Shown: positions 43,057 to 52,229, numbered from the stretch's first letter. The stretch: 64,000 bases of DNA from PoT sp049331405 (GCF_049331405.1 NZ_CP186274.1:3224001-3288000); one strand, 5' to 3'. Notes: a model not told the origin generated them from the letters alone. Made by a program: numbers and translations.

Positions 43057-45920
43057 TGAGGGGCGCGTGCATATTCACACTTGCGACGCTGTTGGCTTCC
43101 TCGCTGTTCCTCGGGGCGAGGGGCCAGGAAGTCGAACTCGTGCGGCCCGCCCCCCCCGCGCTGGACGACTTCGAGACCGATGCCAATAAGGACGGCGTGC
43201 CCGACGGCTGGTACAACGCCAGGGACGCCATCATCTCCCCCACCGGCGGCAAGGTCGGGCCCCACTGCATCAAATTCGAGACCCACAAGCCCGGGCGTCC
43301 TTCCCGCCTGAGCCGGGCCTTCGGGATCGACGGGCGGAAGCACGAGGCGGTCGTCGTCGGTGCCTGGATCCGGCAGGTCCAGATCGAGAACGGCGAACGC
43401 CTCGGCGAGGAGCCTGGCCTGATCCTCGACTTCCTCGGCGACGGCCTGCGGGCCCTCAGGCGAGGGATGCTCGGCCCCTGGTCGAAGTCGGTCGGCCCGC
43501 GCTGGACGTATGTCTCAAAGCGCATCCCCGTGCCGCCGGGGACGCGCGACGTGATCATGTCGATGGGCCTGCTCGGCGCGACGGGGGTCCTGGAGATCGA
43601 CGGCATCACCTTCGACCTCGTCCCCGTCGGCGGCAAGGAAACGACCAACCTCGTCAACAACGGCGGTTTCGAGCTCGGCGACCCGTCGCCGACCTTCTGG
43701 ATCGTCGAGAACGACGCCCATCGCGTCTTCCCCGGCGTCAACTCCAACAGCGCGCTCGAACTCTCCAAGTCGAGCACGCGAGTCCTGACGGGCCTGGCGA
43801 TCCCCATCGAGCCGTTCGGCTCGCTCGAGGTCACCATGAGCGTGAAGGCCCAGGGGCTCCGAGGTTCGGGAGGGGCGCTCGCCAGCATGTTCTTCCTCGA
43901 CGCCGATGGCGAGATGGTCAGCGGCGGCGGTCGGTCCGCGCAGGTCTTCCGCTGGTCGGGCTCGTTCGACTGGCAGGCGGAGCGGGCGACGGTCAGCGTC
44001 CCCGGCCAGGCGGTCCGCGCGGTGCTCCAGCTCGAGAAACACGACGGCAACGGGACGGTCCGGGTCGATAACGTCGCGGTGAGTGCCTCTCCGAACCGTT
44101 CCGCCGGCAGTTGGATCCCGTATCACGTCGCCGAAGACACGACCGGCTGGCAGCCCGTGACGCCATCGGCGAAGATCGCGGCCGACTCGGCGCTCGACGC
44201 CTCGTTCCTGCTCGACGCCCCGGCCGGCAAGCACGGCTTCGTGACCGTGAAGGGGGGGCGGCTGACCTTCTCCAAGGGGGGGCGGGCCCGATTCTTCGGC
44301 GTCAGCCTGCTGCCGCCCGCCGCCTTCCAGGACTCGGGGAGGGCCGACCAACTCGTCGATCGCCTGGCCCGATCGGGCATCAACCTCGTGCGGCTCTGCG
44401 ACCTCGACACTCCGATCGGCCCGGATCGGAGCCTCTTCGACGACAGCCGCGACGACACCAAGGCGTTCGACCCCATCGCCCTCGAACGGCTCGACCACCT
44501 CATCGCCGCCCTGAAGTCGCGCGGGATCTACGTCGCGCTCGAACTCCAGTCGGCCCGGAGGTTCCGCGCCGAGGACGAGGTGTCGAGCCTCGGGGCCTTG
44601 CCGCCCGGCGGTGGGGGGGCCGTCGAGTTCGACCCGACGATCAAGAAGCTCGCGAAGGAGTCGGCGCAGGCACTCCTGGCCCACGTCAACCCCGAGACCG
44701 GTCTGGCCCTGAAAGACGACCCGGCCCTGGCGTTCGTCACGCTCGGGGGCGAACTCTCCCTGTTCGACCAGTCCGAAGCGGTAGGGACGCTGCCGCTCGA
44801 CTATCAGGATCGGCTCCGGCTCATGGCCTCCCAGGAGTCGATGACCAATGGGCGTCGCTACTGGCAGTCCCTCGGCGCGTCGCATTGGCGAGGCCTCGCC
44901 GACACGCTCCGTAAGGACAAGCTACGCGTTCCGATCGCCGGGGTCTCGCACTGGCGTCGCGACGCCGAATTCTCGGCTCAGCAGAGCGGCGAAGGGCTCG
45001 ACTTCGTCGACGACCGGCTCTACTGGAACCCGCCCCTCTGGTCGGATCCCAACAAACGCTCGATCCTCTGGAGCAGCGACGGAGGCCTCGTCGCGGGGGC
45101 CAAGCGCAAGAGGCGAGCCGAGAAGCCCTACGTCGTCGGCCAGTGGTGCAACCAGACCCTCGGGGCCTGGGCGCTGCCGTACGAGGCGGGGGATCTCATC
45201 CTCTCGACCTCGATCGCATCGGCCGAGGACTGGGATGGGCTCGTGCGCCGGGGGATCTTCGTGTATCCCCGCCTCTGGGGTAACGACGCGACCGGGACCG
45301 GCGGCGAGGAAGACATCTTCGCCATCCCCGAGGTCGTGAACGGGATTCCCCAGGTCTTCGCCCTCTGGCCGCACGCCGCGTCGATCATGCTCAGGCCCGC
45401 CAAGCCCACGGCGGTCGAGGCCCTCGCCGCCTCTCGCCCCGATCCCAAGCGGCGCACCAATGTCTCGGGCTGGGATTCATCCCAGGGGCGGCTCACGGTC
45501 AACACGCCGTTCACCCAGGGGATCGCCGGCTGGGTAGCGGGCTACTCGGCGAACTTCGATCGGCTCTCGGTCAGCGCCGAGACACCGTTCGCCGTGGTGC
45601 TGGCCTCGTCGGCGAACGCGACGCCGCTGGCCAGCACCAAGCGGATCCTCGTCACGGCGATCGGCCGCGTGCAACCGACCGGGTTCCGCTGGGTCGACGA
45701 GTGGAAGCGCGACGTCGCCGATCCGGGCATCCCCCCGCTCTTGCAAGAGCCGATCGAGGCCAAGGTCCTCTGGCGCGTGAAGGGGAACGTCAAGGCCTAC
45801 GCCCTGGATAATGACGGGGTGCGAGGCAAGCCCGTCCCGCTGGCCCAGAACGCCGAAGGCGTTGAACTCCCGATCGGCAAGAACGACTCGACGATCCACT
45901 TCGAACTCGTCGTCGAGTGA
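43056..45920 (+). CDS. Large secreted carbohydrate-active-like protein with TIM-barrel region
   Basis: A 954-aa exported protein. The signal peptide covers about residues 1-23. Two strand-rich domains follow, each starting with a typical binding-module line: DDFETDANKDGVPDGW (about 36-51) and LVNNGGFELGDPSP (about 200-213). From about residue 395 a glycosidase-like barrel begins: FFGVSLLPPAAF, then GINLVRLCDLDTP, ALKSRGIYVALELQS and LDFVDDRLYW, an order seen in clan A hydrolases (GH5-like). I could not assign the catalytic glutamates with certainty. A C-terminal strand-rich domain covers the last 150 residues. It is cotranslated with pcm. Substrate unknown. Confidence 0.75.
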   Translation: MRGACIFTLATLLASSLFLGARGQEVELVRPAPPALDDFETDANKDGVPDGWYNARDAIISPTGGKVGPHCIKFETHKPGRPSRLSRAFGIDGRKHEAVVVGAWIRQVQIENGERLGEEPGLILDFLGDGLRALRRGMLGPWSKSVGPRWTYVSKRIPVPPGTRDVIMSMGLLGATGVLEIDGITFDLVPVGGKETTNLVNNGGFELGDPSPTFWIVENDAHRVFPGVNSNSALELSKSSTRVLTGLAIPIEPFGSLEVTMSVKAQGLRGSGGALASMFFLDADGEMVSGGGRSAQVFRWSGSFDWQAERATVSVPGQAVRAVLQLEKHDGNGTVRVDNVAVSASPNRSAGSWIPYHVAEDTTGWQPVTPSAKIAADSALDASFLLDAPAGKHGFVTVKGGRLTFSKGGRARFFGVSLLPPAAFQDSGRADQLVDRLARSGINLVRLCDLDTPIGPDRSLFDDSRDDTKAFDPIALERLDHLIAALKSRGIYVALELQSARRFRAEDEVSSLGALPPGGGGAVEFDPTIKKLAKESAQALLAHVNPETGLALKDDPALAFVTLGGELSLFDQSEAVGTLPLDYQDRLRLMASQESMTNGRRYWQSLGASHWRGLADTLRKDKLRVPIAGVSHWRRDAEFSAQQSGEGLDFVDDRLYWNPPLWSDPNKRSILWSSDGGLVAGAKRKRRAEKPYVVGQWCNQTLGAWALPYEAGDLILSTSIASAEDWDGLVRRGIFVYPRLWGNDATGTGGEEDIFAIPEVVNGIPQVFALWPHAASIMLRPAKPTAVEALAASRPDPKRRTNVSGWDSSQGRLTVNTPFTQGIAGWVAGYSANFDRLSVSAETPFAVVLASSANATPLASTKRILVTAIGRVQPTGFRWVDEWKRDVADPGIPPLLQEPIEAKVLWRVKGNVKAYALDNDGVRGKPVPLAQNAEGVELPIGKNDSTIHFELVVE

Positions 45921-45929
45921 TGCGCAAAG

Positions 45930-45966
45930 GCCCGATCCTCGGCCCGCCCAGGGTCGAGGATCGGGC
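45930..45966. terminator. Bidirectional rho-independent terminator
   Basis: A perfect 12-bp stem (GCCCGATCCTCG / CGAGGATCGGGC) with a 13-nt loop, between the convergent secreted-hydrolase and CYTH genes. TATATT follows on the plus strand. Confidence 0.8.
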
Positions 45967-45991
45967 TATATTGCGTGATGCCCCGATGGGG

Positions 45992-46576
45992 TCAGGCCTC
46001 GTGGTCGCCACCCGATGTCGGGGCCTGAGATTCCAGGACCATGCGCAGGTAAGAGCGGTGCTCGACCTCGGTCAGCCCGAGCTTCGCGGAGAGCCCGACG
46101 ACGGCCTGCTGAGCGGCCGCGAGCCCGTCCTCGGAATCGACGTAGATCTCGACCTCCGCGAAGGATCCCAGGCCTTCGGCGAGGTCCAGCGCGATCTCGA
46201 ACTCGTGGCCCTGGTCGCGGAGGCGGAAAGTCCGCCTCCGCTTGCGGACCGTGGCGACACGTTGGAAGCCGAGGTTTTCGAAGAGGCGGAGCAATTGTTC
46301 GAAGCTCTTCGCCCCTGCCTGGAAGGGGAGCTCGATCTCCTCGCGCGTCTTCGTCGGCCCGCTCCGGCGCGGACCCTTGTATGTGATGTGGTTCCGGTCC
46401 CCGACCCGGCGGATCCGGAGGGCCTCGTTGGTCTGCGCGAAGTCGCGAGCGGGGTGGCGGAGGTAGATGTCCGCTTGCTCGATCTCCGGCGACGGCTCGG
46501 CACCGAGGGCCAGCAGTTGACGTTCGAGCTCCGAGTGGTCGGGGGCCTGATATTTTACCTCAACTTCGAATCCCAT
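45992..46576 (-). CDS. CYTH domain protein (class IV adenylate cyclase / triphosphate-binding)
   Basis: A 194-aa CYTH (CyaB/thiamine-triphosphatase) domain. The ExExK motif EVEVKYQ begins at residue 4, and the tunnel residues LRIRRVGDRNHITYKGP, REEIELPF, RKRRRTFRL and EIALDLAEGLGSFAEVEI (each in part) line a triphosphate-binding barrel. Members are class IV adenylate cyclases, inorganic triphosphatases or thiamine triphosphatases, and the sequence alone does not decide. The product could be cAMP, which would matter given the class III cyclase at 24-26 kb. It is divergent from rpsR. Confidence 0.85.
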   Translation of the reverse strand: MGFEVEVKYQAPDHSELERQLLALGAEPSPEIEQADIYLRHPARDFAQTNEALRIRRVGDRNHITYKGPRRSGPTKTREEIELPFQAGAKSFEQLLRLFENLGFQRVATVRKRRRTFRLRDQGHEFEIALDLAEGLGSFAEVEIYVDSEDGLAAAQQAVVGLSAKLGLTEVEHRSYLRMVLESQAPTSGGDHEA

Positions 46577-46700
46577 GGATCGTACCTTACGGCGGGCGCG
46601 TTGGGGCGGTCAATCCCCGCGAATCGGGGAGGGATGGGCAAACGGGCTCACCTCGCCGCGACTATCATTCTTGAACGGGTCGTGATGGTGTCGTTGGGAC

Positions 46701-46729
46701 TTGACGTGATCCTGGCGAGGACCTATAGT
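46701..46729 (+). promoter_or_regulatory. Sigma-70-type promoter of rpsR
   Basis: TTGACG at 46701-46706, a 17-bp spacer, and TATAGT at 46724-46729. The start codon of rpsR follows about 90 bp later, giving a leader of about 80 nt. Confidence 0.8.
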
Positions 46730-46819
46730 CATGGTTTCCCGTGTGAGTCGGCCACTGTTTGCCGAGGATCGCTCTACGCCCACGCCAAGGAATTGAGTTC
46801 GTCCGAGGACCCTAGGTTT

Positions 46820-47062
46820 ATGCCGCGGAAACGATTTGGTCGAAACCGGAAGAACCGATGCCGGTTCTGCACTCCCGAAGGCTGCCCTCGTCCTGCTTAT
46901 GTGGATTACAAGGACGTTGGCCTGCTCAAGAAGCTTTGCACCAACCAAAGCAAGATGTTCTCGAGAAAGCGGAGTGGCAACTGCGCCGCGTTCCAGCGCG
47001 CGGCGAGCGACGCTGTGAAGCGCGCCCGGTTCATGGCCTTGATCCCCTACGTGGGCGAGTAA
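46820..47062 (+). CDS. rpsR: 30S ribosomal protein bS18 (cysteine-rich form)
   Basis: An 80-aa bS18 protein that binds 16S rRNA and bS6 on the small subunit platform. The family blocks YVDYKDVGLLKKL, SKMFSRKRSGNCAAFQR and KRARFMALIPYV are unmistakable. It has Cys at positions 14, 17, 22, 40 and 55 (RCRFCTPEGC, KLC, GNC), the cysteine-containing C+ form of ribosomal proteins that binds zinc. It is not in the usual rpsF-ssb-rpsR-rplI cluster but stands alone with its own promoter and terminator. The frame extends far upstream to 45917; the real start is ATG 46820. Confidence 0.93.
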   Translation: MPRKRFGRNRKNRCRFCTPEGCPRPAYVDYKDVGLLKKLCTNQSKMFSRKRSGNCAAFQRAASDAVKRARFMALIPYVGE

Positions 47063-47077
47063 CCAGACTGGTCACTC

Positions 47078-47108
47078 GGACGCGAGATTGTCTGCCTTTC
47101 TCGCGTCC
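47078..47108 (+). terminator. Rho-independent terminator of rpsR
   Basis: Arms GGACGCGAGA (47078-47087) and TCTCGCGTCC (47099-47108) pair perfectly with an 11-nt loop, 15 bp after the stop. CTCCGCTTTATT follows on the plus strand. Confidence 0.75.
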
Positions 47109-47146
47109 CTCCGCTTTATTATCGCTTCTTTCCTGCCCGCCTTGCG

Positions 47147-48766
47147 TCAGTCCCCACCCTTCTTCTTCGCTTCCTCCGAGTCTTTCGCCTTCTCCTTGCC
47201 CGCCTCGACCCCGCCGAGGTAGCGGATCAGGTCGCGGTCCAGCTTCGAGTAGGAGATGCCGATGCGCTCACGCAGCGACTTCCCGCCGTCGCGCCTGAGT
47301 CGCCCTTTGTGAGCATCCTTGACATAATCCAGGAAGGCCTCCCGGTGTTCCGCCTGGTCGGACTGCATCAGGTAGATGGTGAGTGCCATGGCCTGGGCGT
47401 AATGCAGGTAGATGACGCTGTCCTCGTTGAACTCGTTCTGGCCGAACCCCACGAAGGTCTCGGTCGGCACCAGCTCATCGCGGTCGACCAGGCGGATCCG
47501 CGCCTCTTCCAGACGGGGGCTCGTCCTGCCGCCGTAGAGGATCGACCCGTCCGGCAGCATCGACACGGTCTCGAAATAGGTCCCGAGCCCTTCGAACACC
47601 CAGTAATTCCCGGCATTGCGTTCGAACTCGGAGCGGCCGACCGACTCGAAGAGGAGCTGGTGCGAGACCTCGTGGAAGAGGGTCGCCGAGACTTCGAGTT
47701 GCCCGCCGGGGTCGTGGAATAGGTACGCGGGAGCCCGATTGCCCTGGCGAGGCTTGGGCGGGAGGTAACGCCCGAGCGTCTTATCGATATTCGGATCGCC
47801 GAGGAAGGACAGGTGGTCGACGTACTCCTGCTTGGTCGCGAAGTAATAGACCTGATGCGGGGGGAGCCCACGTTCGGCCTCGAGGTTCTTCCCCTTGGTC
47901 TTGTCCTTGAAGCGGGTGGCCAGCGAGTCGGGATGATCGAGACGGAGGACGTCGGCGAAGAGGGCCAGGAAGAGCTCGTGGAAGGACTCGAGCTGACGCC
48001 CGAAGGCGATCGCGTCGGAGAACTTGACGTTCGTGTGGATGTCGAAATGCTCGGTATGGATCCGCCAGCGGCTCTCCCAGGGGCGATGCAGCTCGTCGGC
48101 CTGCTCGGCGGGGAGCCAGCGCAATGTCTGCTGCCCTCGGGTCGGGGGGGCGGGCAGCTCCCCCTGGTCGAGGTGCGGGACCCATGACCCCTCAACCCAG
48201 CCGAAGACGGGGTGATTGATCATCTTCTTGCGAAGCAGCCTGGCCGCGAAGGGGGTGGCCCAGCCTCCTTCATACGAGACGAATCCGAGGAGCCGACGCG
48301 CCTCGGGATGATCGGGCAGGCGTGCGACGACCCCGCGAAGCGCCTGGTCGGCGAGTGCGAACTGCCCAGGGATCTTGGCCGCGGCCTTCTGGGCAATCTC
48401 GAAGAGGGCCTTGCCGCAGGTCTCTCGGATCGCGTCGAGCTCGCCCCGCCAGGGTTCGGCCCCGGCGCCCTTGACGGGGACATTTGCGAGGGCCTTGCTC
48501 CGACGCGGGACGACCTCGAGTAGGGGGACGAATCGCGAGGCGCCATCGGGCGACTGCGGCGAATCGATTTTGCGCCGGCATTCCTCGGCGTCCTTCGCCT
48601 TCCCTTGCTTCTGGAGCTTCCCTGCCAGGGCCGTGATGGCGTCGGTCTCGCGCTTGATGGTCGCCTCATACTCCTTGCGCAGCTCGCTCACTTTCTCGGG
48701 GGCGACGGCAGGGGGCGGAACCTGGGCGAAGAGGAGAAGTCCCATCCAGCAGGCCGAGGTGATCAT
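47147..48766 (-). CDS. Secreted metallopeptidase-like protein (DUF1570-type, HExxH)
   Basis: A 539-aa exported protein. A short signal peptide (about residues 2-20) is followed by a coiled-coil-like charged segment and a helical region to about residue 230. A peptidase-like domain follows: FDIHTNVKFSDA, then FHEVSHQLLFESVG with the HExxH zinc motif and, about 30 residues later, WVFEGLGTYFE with a third-ligand-like glutamate. This matches DUF1570 of planctomycetes (peptidase MA-like). The last 30 residues are Lys/Glu-rich. The frame opens at 48802, but ATG 48766 gives a compact signal peptide. No protease substrate is known. Confidence 0.75.
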   Translation of the reverse strand: MITSACWMGLLLFAQVPPPAVAPEKVSELRKEYEATIKRETDAITALAGKLQKQGKAKDAEECRRKIDSPQSPDGASRFVPLLEVVPRRSKALANVPVKGAGAEPWRGELDAIRETCGKALFEIAQKAAAKIPGQFALADQALRGVVARLPDHPEARRLLGFVSYEGGWATPFAARLLRKKMINHPVFGWVEGSWVPHLDQGELPAPPTRGQQTLRWLPAEQADELHRPWESRWRIHTEHFDIHTNVKFSDAIAFGRQLESFHELFLALFADVLRLDHPDSLATRFKDKTKGKNLEAERGLPPHQVYYFATKQEYVDHLSFLGDPNIDKTLGRYLPPKPRQGNRAPAYLFHDPGGQLEVSATLFHEVSHQLLFESVGRSEFERNAGNYWVFEGLGTYFETVSMLPDGSILYGGRTSPRLEEARIRLVDRDELVPTETFVGFGQNEFNEDSVIYLHYAQAMALTIYLMQSDQAEHREAFLDYVKDAHKGRLRRDGGKSLRERIGISYSKLDRDLIRYLGGVEAGKEKAKDSEEAKKKGGD

Positions 48767-48969
48767 GAGGCCCCCGTTGAGGAACGCGTCGAAGGTTGGC
48801 AACGAGGCCCGTCGGGGTCGTTGCGAGGGTCAAACCCTAGTCTAACACGTCACTCCCGCTTGACGAGACGTTCGCCTAGACCGTTCCGGCCACCTTGGGC
48901 ACAATGCCGCACCGAATCGGATCGGGTTGTATAGGACGATGAGAGGCCATCCGGAAAGGAGTCCGGCCC

Positions 48970-49521
48970 ATGAAGGCTGTTCGAAGCAACGCGTCGGGGA
49001 TTGTGCTCTTGGCCGCGGGGGTGATCATCGGCTGGTCCTTGGCGAGCCTGCCGGGCCCTCGGGCCATCGTCCGTGCCAATAGCGGCGATCGCGTCGGGGG
49101 GTCGACCATCACGACGGGGCCCGTCCTCGTCCGCTACGACGAGGGCCGCAAGGTCCAGGTCACGCAGGACGCACTCTATTACCTCGACTACAGCAGCGCA
49201 CGGCTGTTCGCGACGGTCCCATCGTTTCGCCAGTCGGCGGGCCCGGCCAGGATCATCGACAACTTCGCCGAGCGCGACCTCGCCGCCGACTTCAAGATCG
49301 ACCTCGCCAACGGGCAGGTCCCCAAGTTCATGATGACCACCGGGGAACTCGGGGCCTACAGCGAGGGATGGGCGCCGCTCTTCGTCTTCGAAACCACGAC
49401 GAACCAGGTGGCCGCCTACAAGGTCCAGCAGCAGATGGTGGGGCTGGCCTCGAAGCACAGGTTCGACCTGATCCAGGTCATGCCGGTCGGCTCCAAGCAG
49501 GGAACGCAGGCCTTACGCTGA
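48970..49521 (+). CDS. Small anchored or exported protein of unknown function
   Basis: A 183-aa protein with one N-terminal hydrophobic segment (about 9-30) and a mature strand-rich domain with a hydrophilic surface. AAAGGAG lies before ATG 48970. Segments such as GPVLVRYDEGRKVQVTQDAL and ARIIDNFAERDLAADFKIDL (in part) have no family I recognise. Homologues are probably restricted to planctomycetes. It stands alone; the terminator at 49560-49595 follows. Confidence 0.6.
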   Translation: MKAVRSNASGIVLLAAGVIIGWSLASLPGPRAIVRANSGDRVGGSTITTGPVLVRYDEGRKVQVTQDALYYLDYSSARLFATVPSFRQSAGPARIIDNFAERDLAADFKIDLANGQVPKFMMTTGELGAYSEGWAPLFVFETTTNQVAAYKVQQQMVGLASKHRFDLIQVMPVGSKQGTQALR

Positions 49522-49559
49522 GATCCGTGCCTCGGATATGACCCGCATGAATGAAAGAA

Positions 49560-49595
49560 GGGGGCCGTCCCGGGCTTTGATCCGGAGCGGCCCCC
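49560..49595. terminator. Bidirectional rho-independent terminator
   Basis: An 8-bp perfect stem (GGGGGCCG / CGGCCCCC) with a 20-nt loop, between convergent genes. On the minus strand TTCTTTC follows. On the plus strand the tail is weak (TCAACTATT). Confidence 0.7.
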
Positions 49596-49634
49596 TCAAC
49601 TATTGGCTTTGAACCCGCGAGACTTCCGCAGCAA

Positions 49635-50429
49635 TCACATCGGCCCGCCGGGCATGACCACCCCGCCGCCGGGGCCGGGGGCGATCACCCGAGGCCCACC
49701 TTGCTGGCCCATCGGCCCGCCGGGGCCTGCCGGACCGCCCTGCGGAGGCGTCGGCCCACCGCCTGGGCCCGTCGGACCGCCGCTCGGGGCGCCTTCGGCC
49801 GCAGCGCCGGCGTCTTCGAGGACGGACTCGGTCCCGTAGGGGCGAGCCTGCTGGTGCTGGAGCAGCCATTCGCCGCGAGGGTCGAAGACCTTGGCGTTGC
49901 TGAATTCACGGTAGGGGTCATTCAGCCCGGGCTCGCGCTGGGCGAAGATCAGGCCGGTGGTGTGCTGGAAGAAGGCCAGCCAGCGACGTTCGAGCCCCAG
50001 GCCGAAGGGGACCTTCTTTTTGTAGTCGATGACCCCGAAGACCTTCTTGTGGACCGGGGCGCAGTCGAAGCTGAGGAGGATGATCGCCCCCAGCACGAGG
50101 CTCCCGAGGACCGCGAACGTGAAGCGCCCCAACTGATAGATAGGGCTCGGGTAGCGCACCATCGCCGGGGCGAGCGTCTCCGTCGTCAGCCGCAGGAGCA
50201 GCACGCTGACGATGAACAGGACGAGCAAGCAGAGCGAGTCGGAGAAGCCCCAGCCGATCCCCGTCGAGTCGAGCTGCTGGGCGAGGTACTCGTAGAAGTT
50301 GAAGGCGATCAGCCCGCCGAACACGATATTGAAGAACATCAATACCGCGCCCCAGAGGCCTTCGCTGCTGAGGGCATAGACCATGCCCGCGATCAGGACC
50401 GTGGTCCCCAGGTCGATTACGATATCCAT
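49635..50429 (-). CDS. CvpA-like membrane protein with Pro/Gly-rich tail
   Basis: A 264-aa protein. Four hydrophobic segments in the first 120 residues (about 5-22, 27-45, 62-80 and 100-118) resemble the CvpA/colicin V production fold. A soluble middle part (about 125-200) has no clear motif. The last 65 residues are a low-complexity Gly/Pro/Gln tail (GPGGGP, GPAGPGGPMGQQGG). The gene is the last of a run with the PilT- and PilB-like ATPases, 51 bp after the second, so it may be a membrane partner of that machine. Confidence 0.65.
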   Translation of the reverse strand: MDIVIDLGTTVLIAGMVYALSSEGLWGAVLMFFNIVFGGLIAFNFYEYLAQQLDSTGIGWGFSDSLCLLVLFIVSVLLLRLTTETLAPAMVRYPSPIYQLGRFTFAVLGSLVLGAIILLSFDCAPVHKKVFGVIDYKKKVPFGLGLERRWLAFFQHTTGLIFAQREPGLNDPYREFSNAKVFDPRGEWLLQHQQARPYGTESVLEDAGAAAEGAPSGGPTGPGGGPTPPQGGPAGPGGPMGQQGGPRVIAPGPGGGVVMPGGPM

Positions 50430-50480
50430 GGCGTGCTTCTCGAGGACTCGTGAGCCAGGGTATGTATTAAGATCGGTGGA

Positions 50481-52229
50481 TTACTTGACGACTCGGAGCA
50501 GCTCGTCGATCGACGTCTTGCCCTGGATGACCTGCCGGAGGCCGTCTTCCTGGAGGTAGATCATGCCGTTCTTGCGGGCCTCGGCCTTGATCGCGTTGAT
50601 CGACGGGTTCTCGCGGATCATGTCCCGCATCGGCTCGGTGATGACGAGGAGCTCGAAGATCCCGGTCCGCCCGAGGTAGCCGGTGCCGCCGCACTGGGGG
50701 CAGACTTGCTCGGCCTCGGTCGGGCGGCGATAGAACACGTCCACCTTGTCGGCCGGCAGGTTCGCCTTCTTCAGGAACTCGGGCTTCGGCTTGTACGGCT
50801 CCTTGCAGTTCTCGCAGAGCATGCGGACGAGACGCTGACCGAGCACGGCCGTGAGGGCCGACGCGATCATGAACGGCTCGACGCCGAGGTCGAGGAGCCG
50901 GAAGAGGGCCGTCACCGTGTCGTTGGCGTGGACGGTGGAGAAGACCATGTGGCCGGTCGTCGCCGCCTGGCAGGCGATCGTCGCGGTCTCCTGGTCTCGG
51001 ATTTCGCCGATCATGATCACGTCCGGGTCTTGCCGGAGGATGGAGCGAAGGCTGCCGGAGAATGTCTGGCCGCTCTTCGTGTTGATCTCCATCTGCGTGA
51101 TGTTGTCGAGGTGATACTCGATCGGGTCCTCGACCGTGATGATATTCTTCTGGAAGCGGTCGATCTCGCGGAGGCAGGCGTAGAGGGTGGTCGTCTTGCC
51201 CGACCCGGTCGGCCCGCAGCAGAGGAACATCCCGTGCGGCTGGGTCACGAGGTTGCGGATCTCGGTCGCGAGCTTGGGCCGGAGGCCTGCGTCGTCGAGC
51301 TTCGAGACGCCCGCCGCGTTGTCGAGGATACGCATGACCATCTTCTCGCCGGACTTCGAGCCCGACGTCGCCACGCGGAACTCGAGGTCGCGCCCTTCGA
51401 GCCGGGCGCCGAACGAGCCGTCCTGAGGCTTGCGTTTCTCTGAGATGTCGAGGGCGGCGAGGACCTTGAAGACGTTGATCACCGCGTCGCCGGTCGGCCT
51501 GTCGAACGGCTCGGCCGCGTGGAGGATGCCGTCGATTCGGTAGCGGACCGAGAGCTGCTCGGGCGTCGGCTCGAGGTGGATGTCGGTCGATCGGCGCAGG
51601 ACCGCGTCGTAGACGAGCTCCTTGGCCGACATGAACGAGCGAGACTCCTCGGCCTGGCTGACGCGAGAGGGGTCGGCCTTGCTGTTCCCCTGGCTCTTGC
51701 CGACGAATTCGATCGGCGGGCCGCTCCGGTTCGCCTCGGTCTCCCCCCGGTTGAAGAGGGGCCTCATCCCGATCTTCATCATCATCCCGTTCATGACTTC
51801 GCCGATGTGATAAGGGGTCAGCACCTTGGCGTCGTCGGGCACGGTCTGATTGCGAGAGTAAACGTAGGTCAGCGTCGGGACGAAATATGAGAGGAGCAGC
51901 AAGGTCAGGCTGATGGGGAAGACCGGGATCGCGAACATGAGCGCGAACCCGAGCAGCCCGGAGACGAGCATGACCGTGTTCCAGATCTCGAACTTCTGGT
52001 TGTTCAGGTCCTTGGTATCGTCATCAACCCAGTAGCAGGTCTTCGCCCAGAGCAGGTACAGCAGCAGGACGGGGACGAACTTGAAGAGGTTGAGATAGAG
52101 GCTGGGCCCGCGTTGGAGGACCGAGGACTGGGCGAGCAGCATGCCGGGGAAGTCCGCGGCATCGGCGCTCGCCGTTATGCCGAAGACTCCCATCGCGAAC
52201 ATCACGAGGGCGAGGCGCGGACGAATCAT
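50481..52229 (-). CDS. GspE/PilB-family assembly ATPase with membrane N-terminus
   Basis: A 582-aa ATPase of the type II secretion / type IV pilus assembly family. The C-terminal two thirds is canonical: N2-like domain (STDIHLEPTPEQLSVRYRIDG), Walker A GPTGSGKTT (339-347), Asp box VEDPIEYHL, Walker B DVIMIGEIRD, His box FSTVHANDTVTALFRLLD, and the tetracysteine zinc element CENC...CPQC. The N-terminus is not the usual cytosolic N1 domain: it begins with a signal-like segment (1-25) and has hydrophobic stretches at about 48-61, 85-101 and 104-121. This would anchor the ATPase to the membrane directly. It lies between pilT and the CvpA-like gene. Confidence 0.88.
   Translation of the reverse strand: MIRPRLALVMFAMGVFGITASADAADFPGMLLAQSSVLQRGPSLYLNLFKFVPVLLLYLLWAKTCYWVDDDTKDLNNQKFEIWNTVMLVSGLLGFALMFAIPVFPISLTLLLLSYFVPTLTYVYSRNQTVPDDAKVLTPYHIGEVMNGMMMKIGMRPLFNRGETEANRSGPPIEFVGKSQGNSKADPSRVSQAEESRSFMSAKELVYDAVLRRSTDIHLEPTPEQLSVRYRIDGILHAAEPFDRPTGDAVINVFKVLAALDISEKRKPQDGSFGARLEGRDLEFRVATSGSKSGEKMVMRILDNAAGVSKLDDAGLRPKLATEIRNLVTQPHGMFLCCGPTGSGKTTTLYACLREIDRFQKNIITVEDPIEYHLDNITQMEINTKSGQTFSGSLRSILRQDPDVIMIGEIRDQETATIACQAATTGHMVFSTVHANDTVTALFRLLDLGVEPFMIASALTAVLGQRLVRMLCENCKEPYKPKPEFLKKANLPADKVDVFYRRPTEAEQVCPQCGGTGYLGRTGIFELLVITEPMRDMIRENPSINAIKAEARKNGMIYLQEDGLRQVIQGKTSIDELLRVVK

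Noticed and set aside
45917..47062. 381-aa plus-strand frame ending in bS18
   Set aside because: The first 300 codons are complement of the CYTH gene and its leader; only the last 80 codons are bS18.
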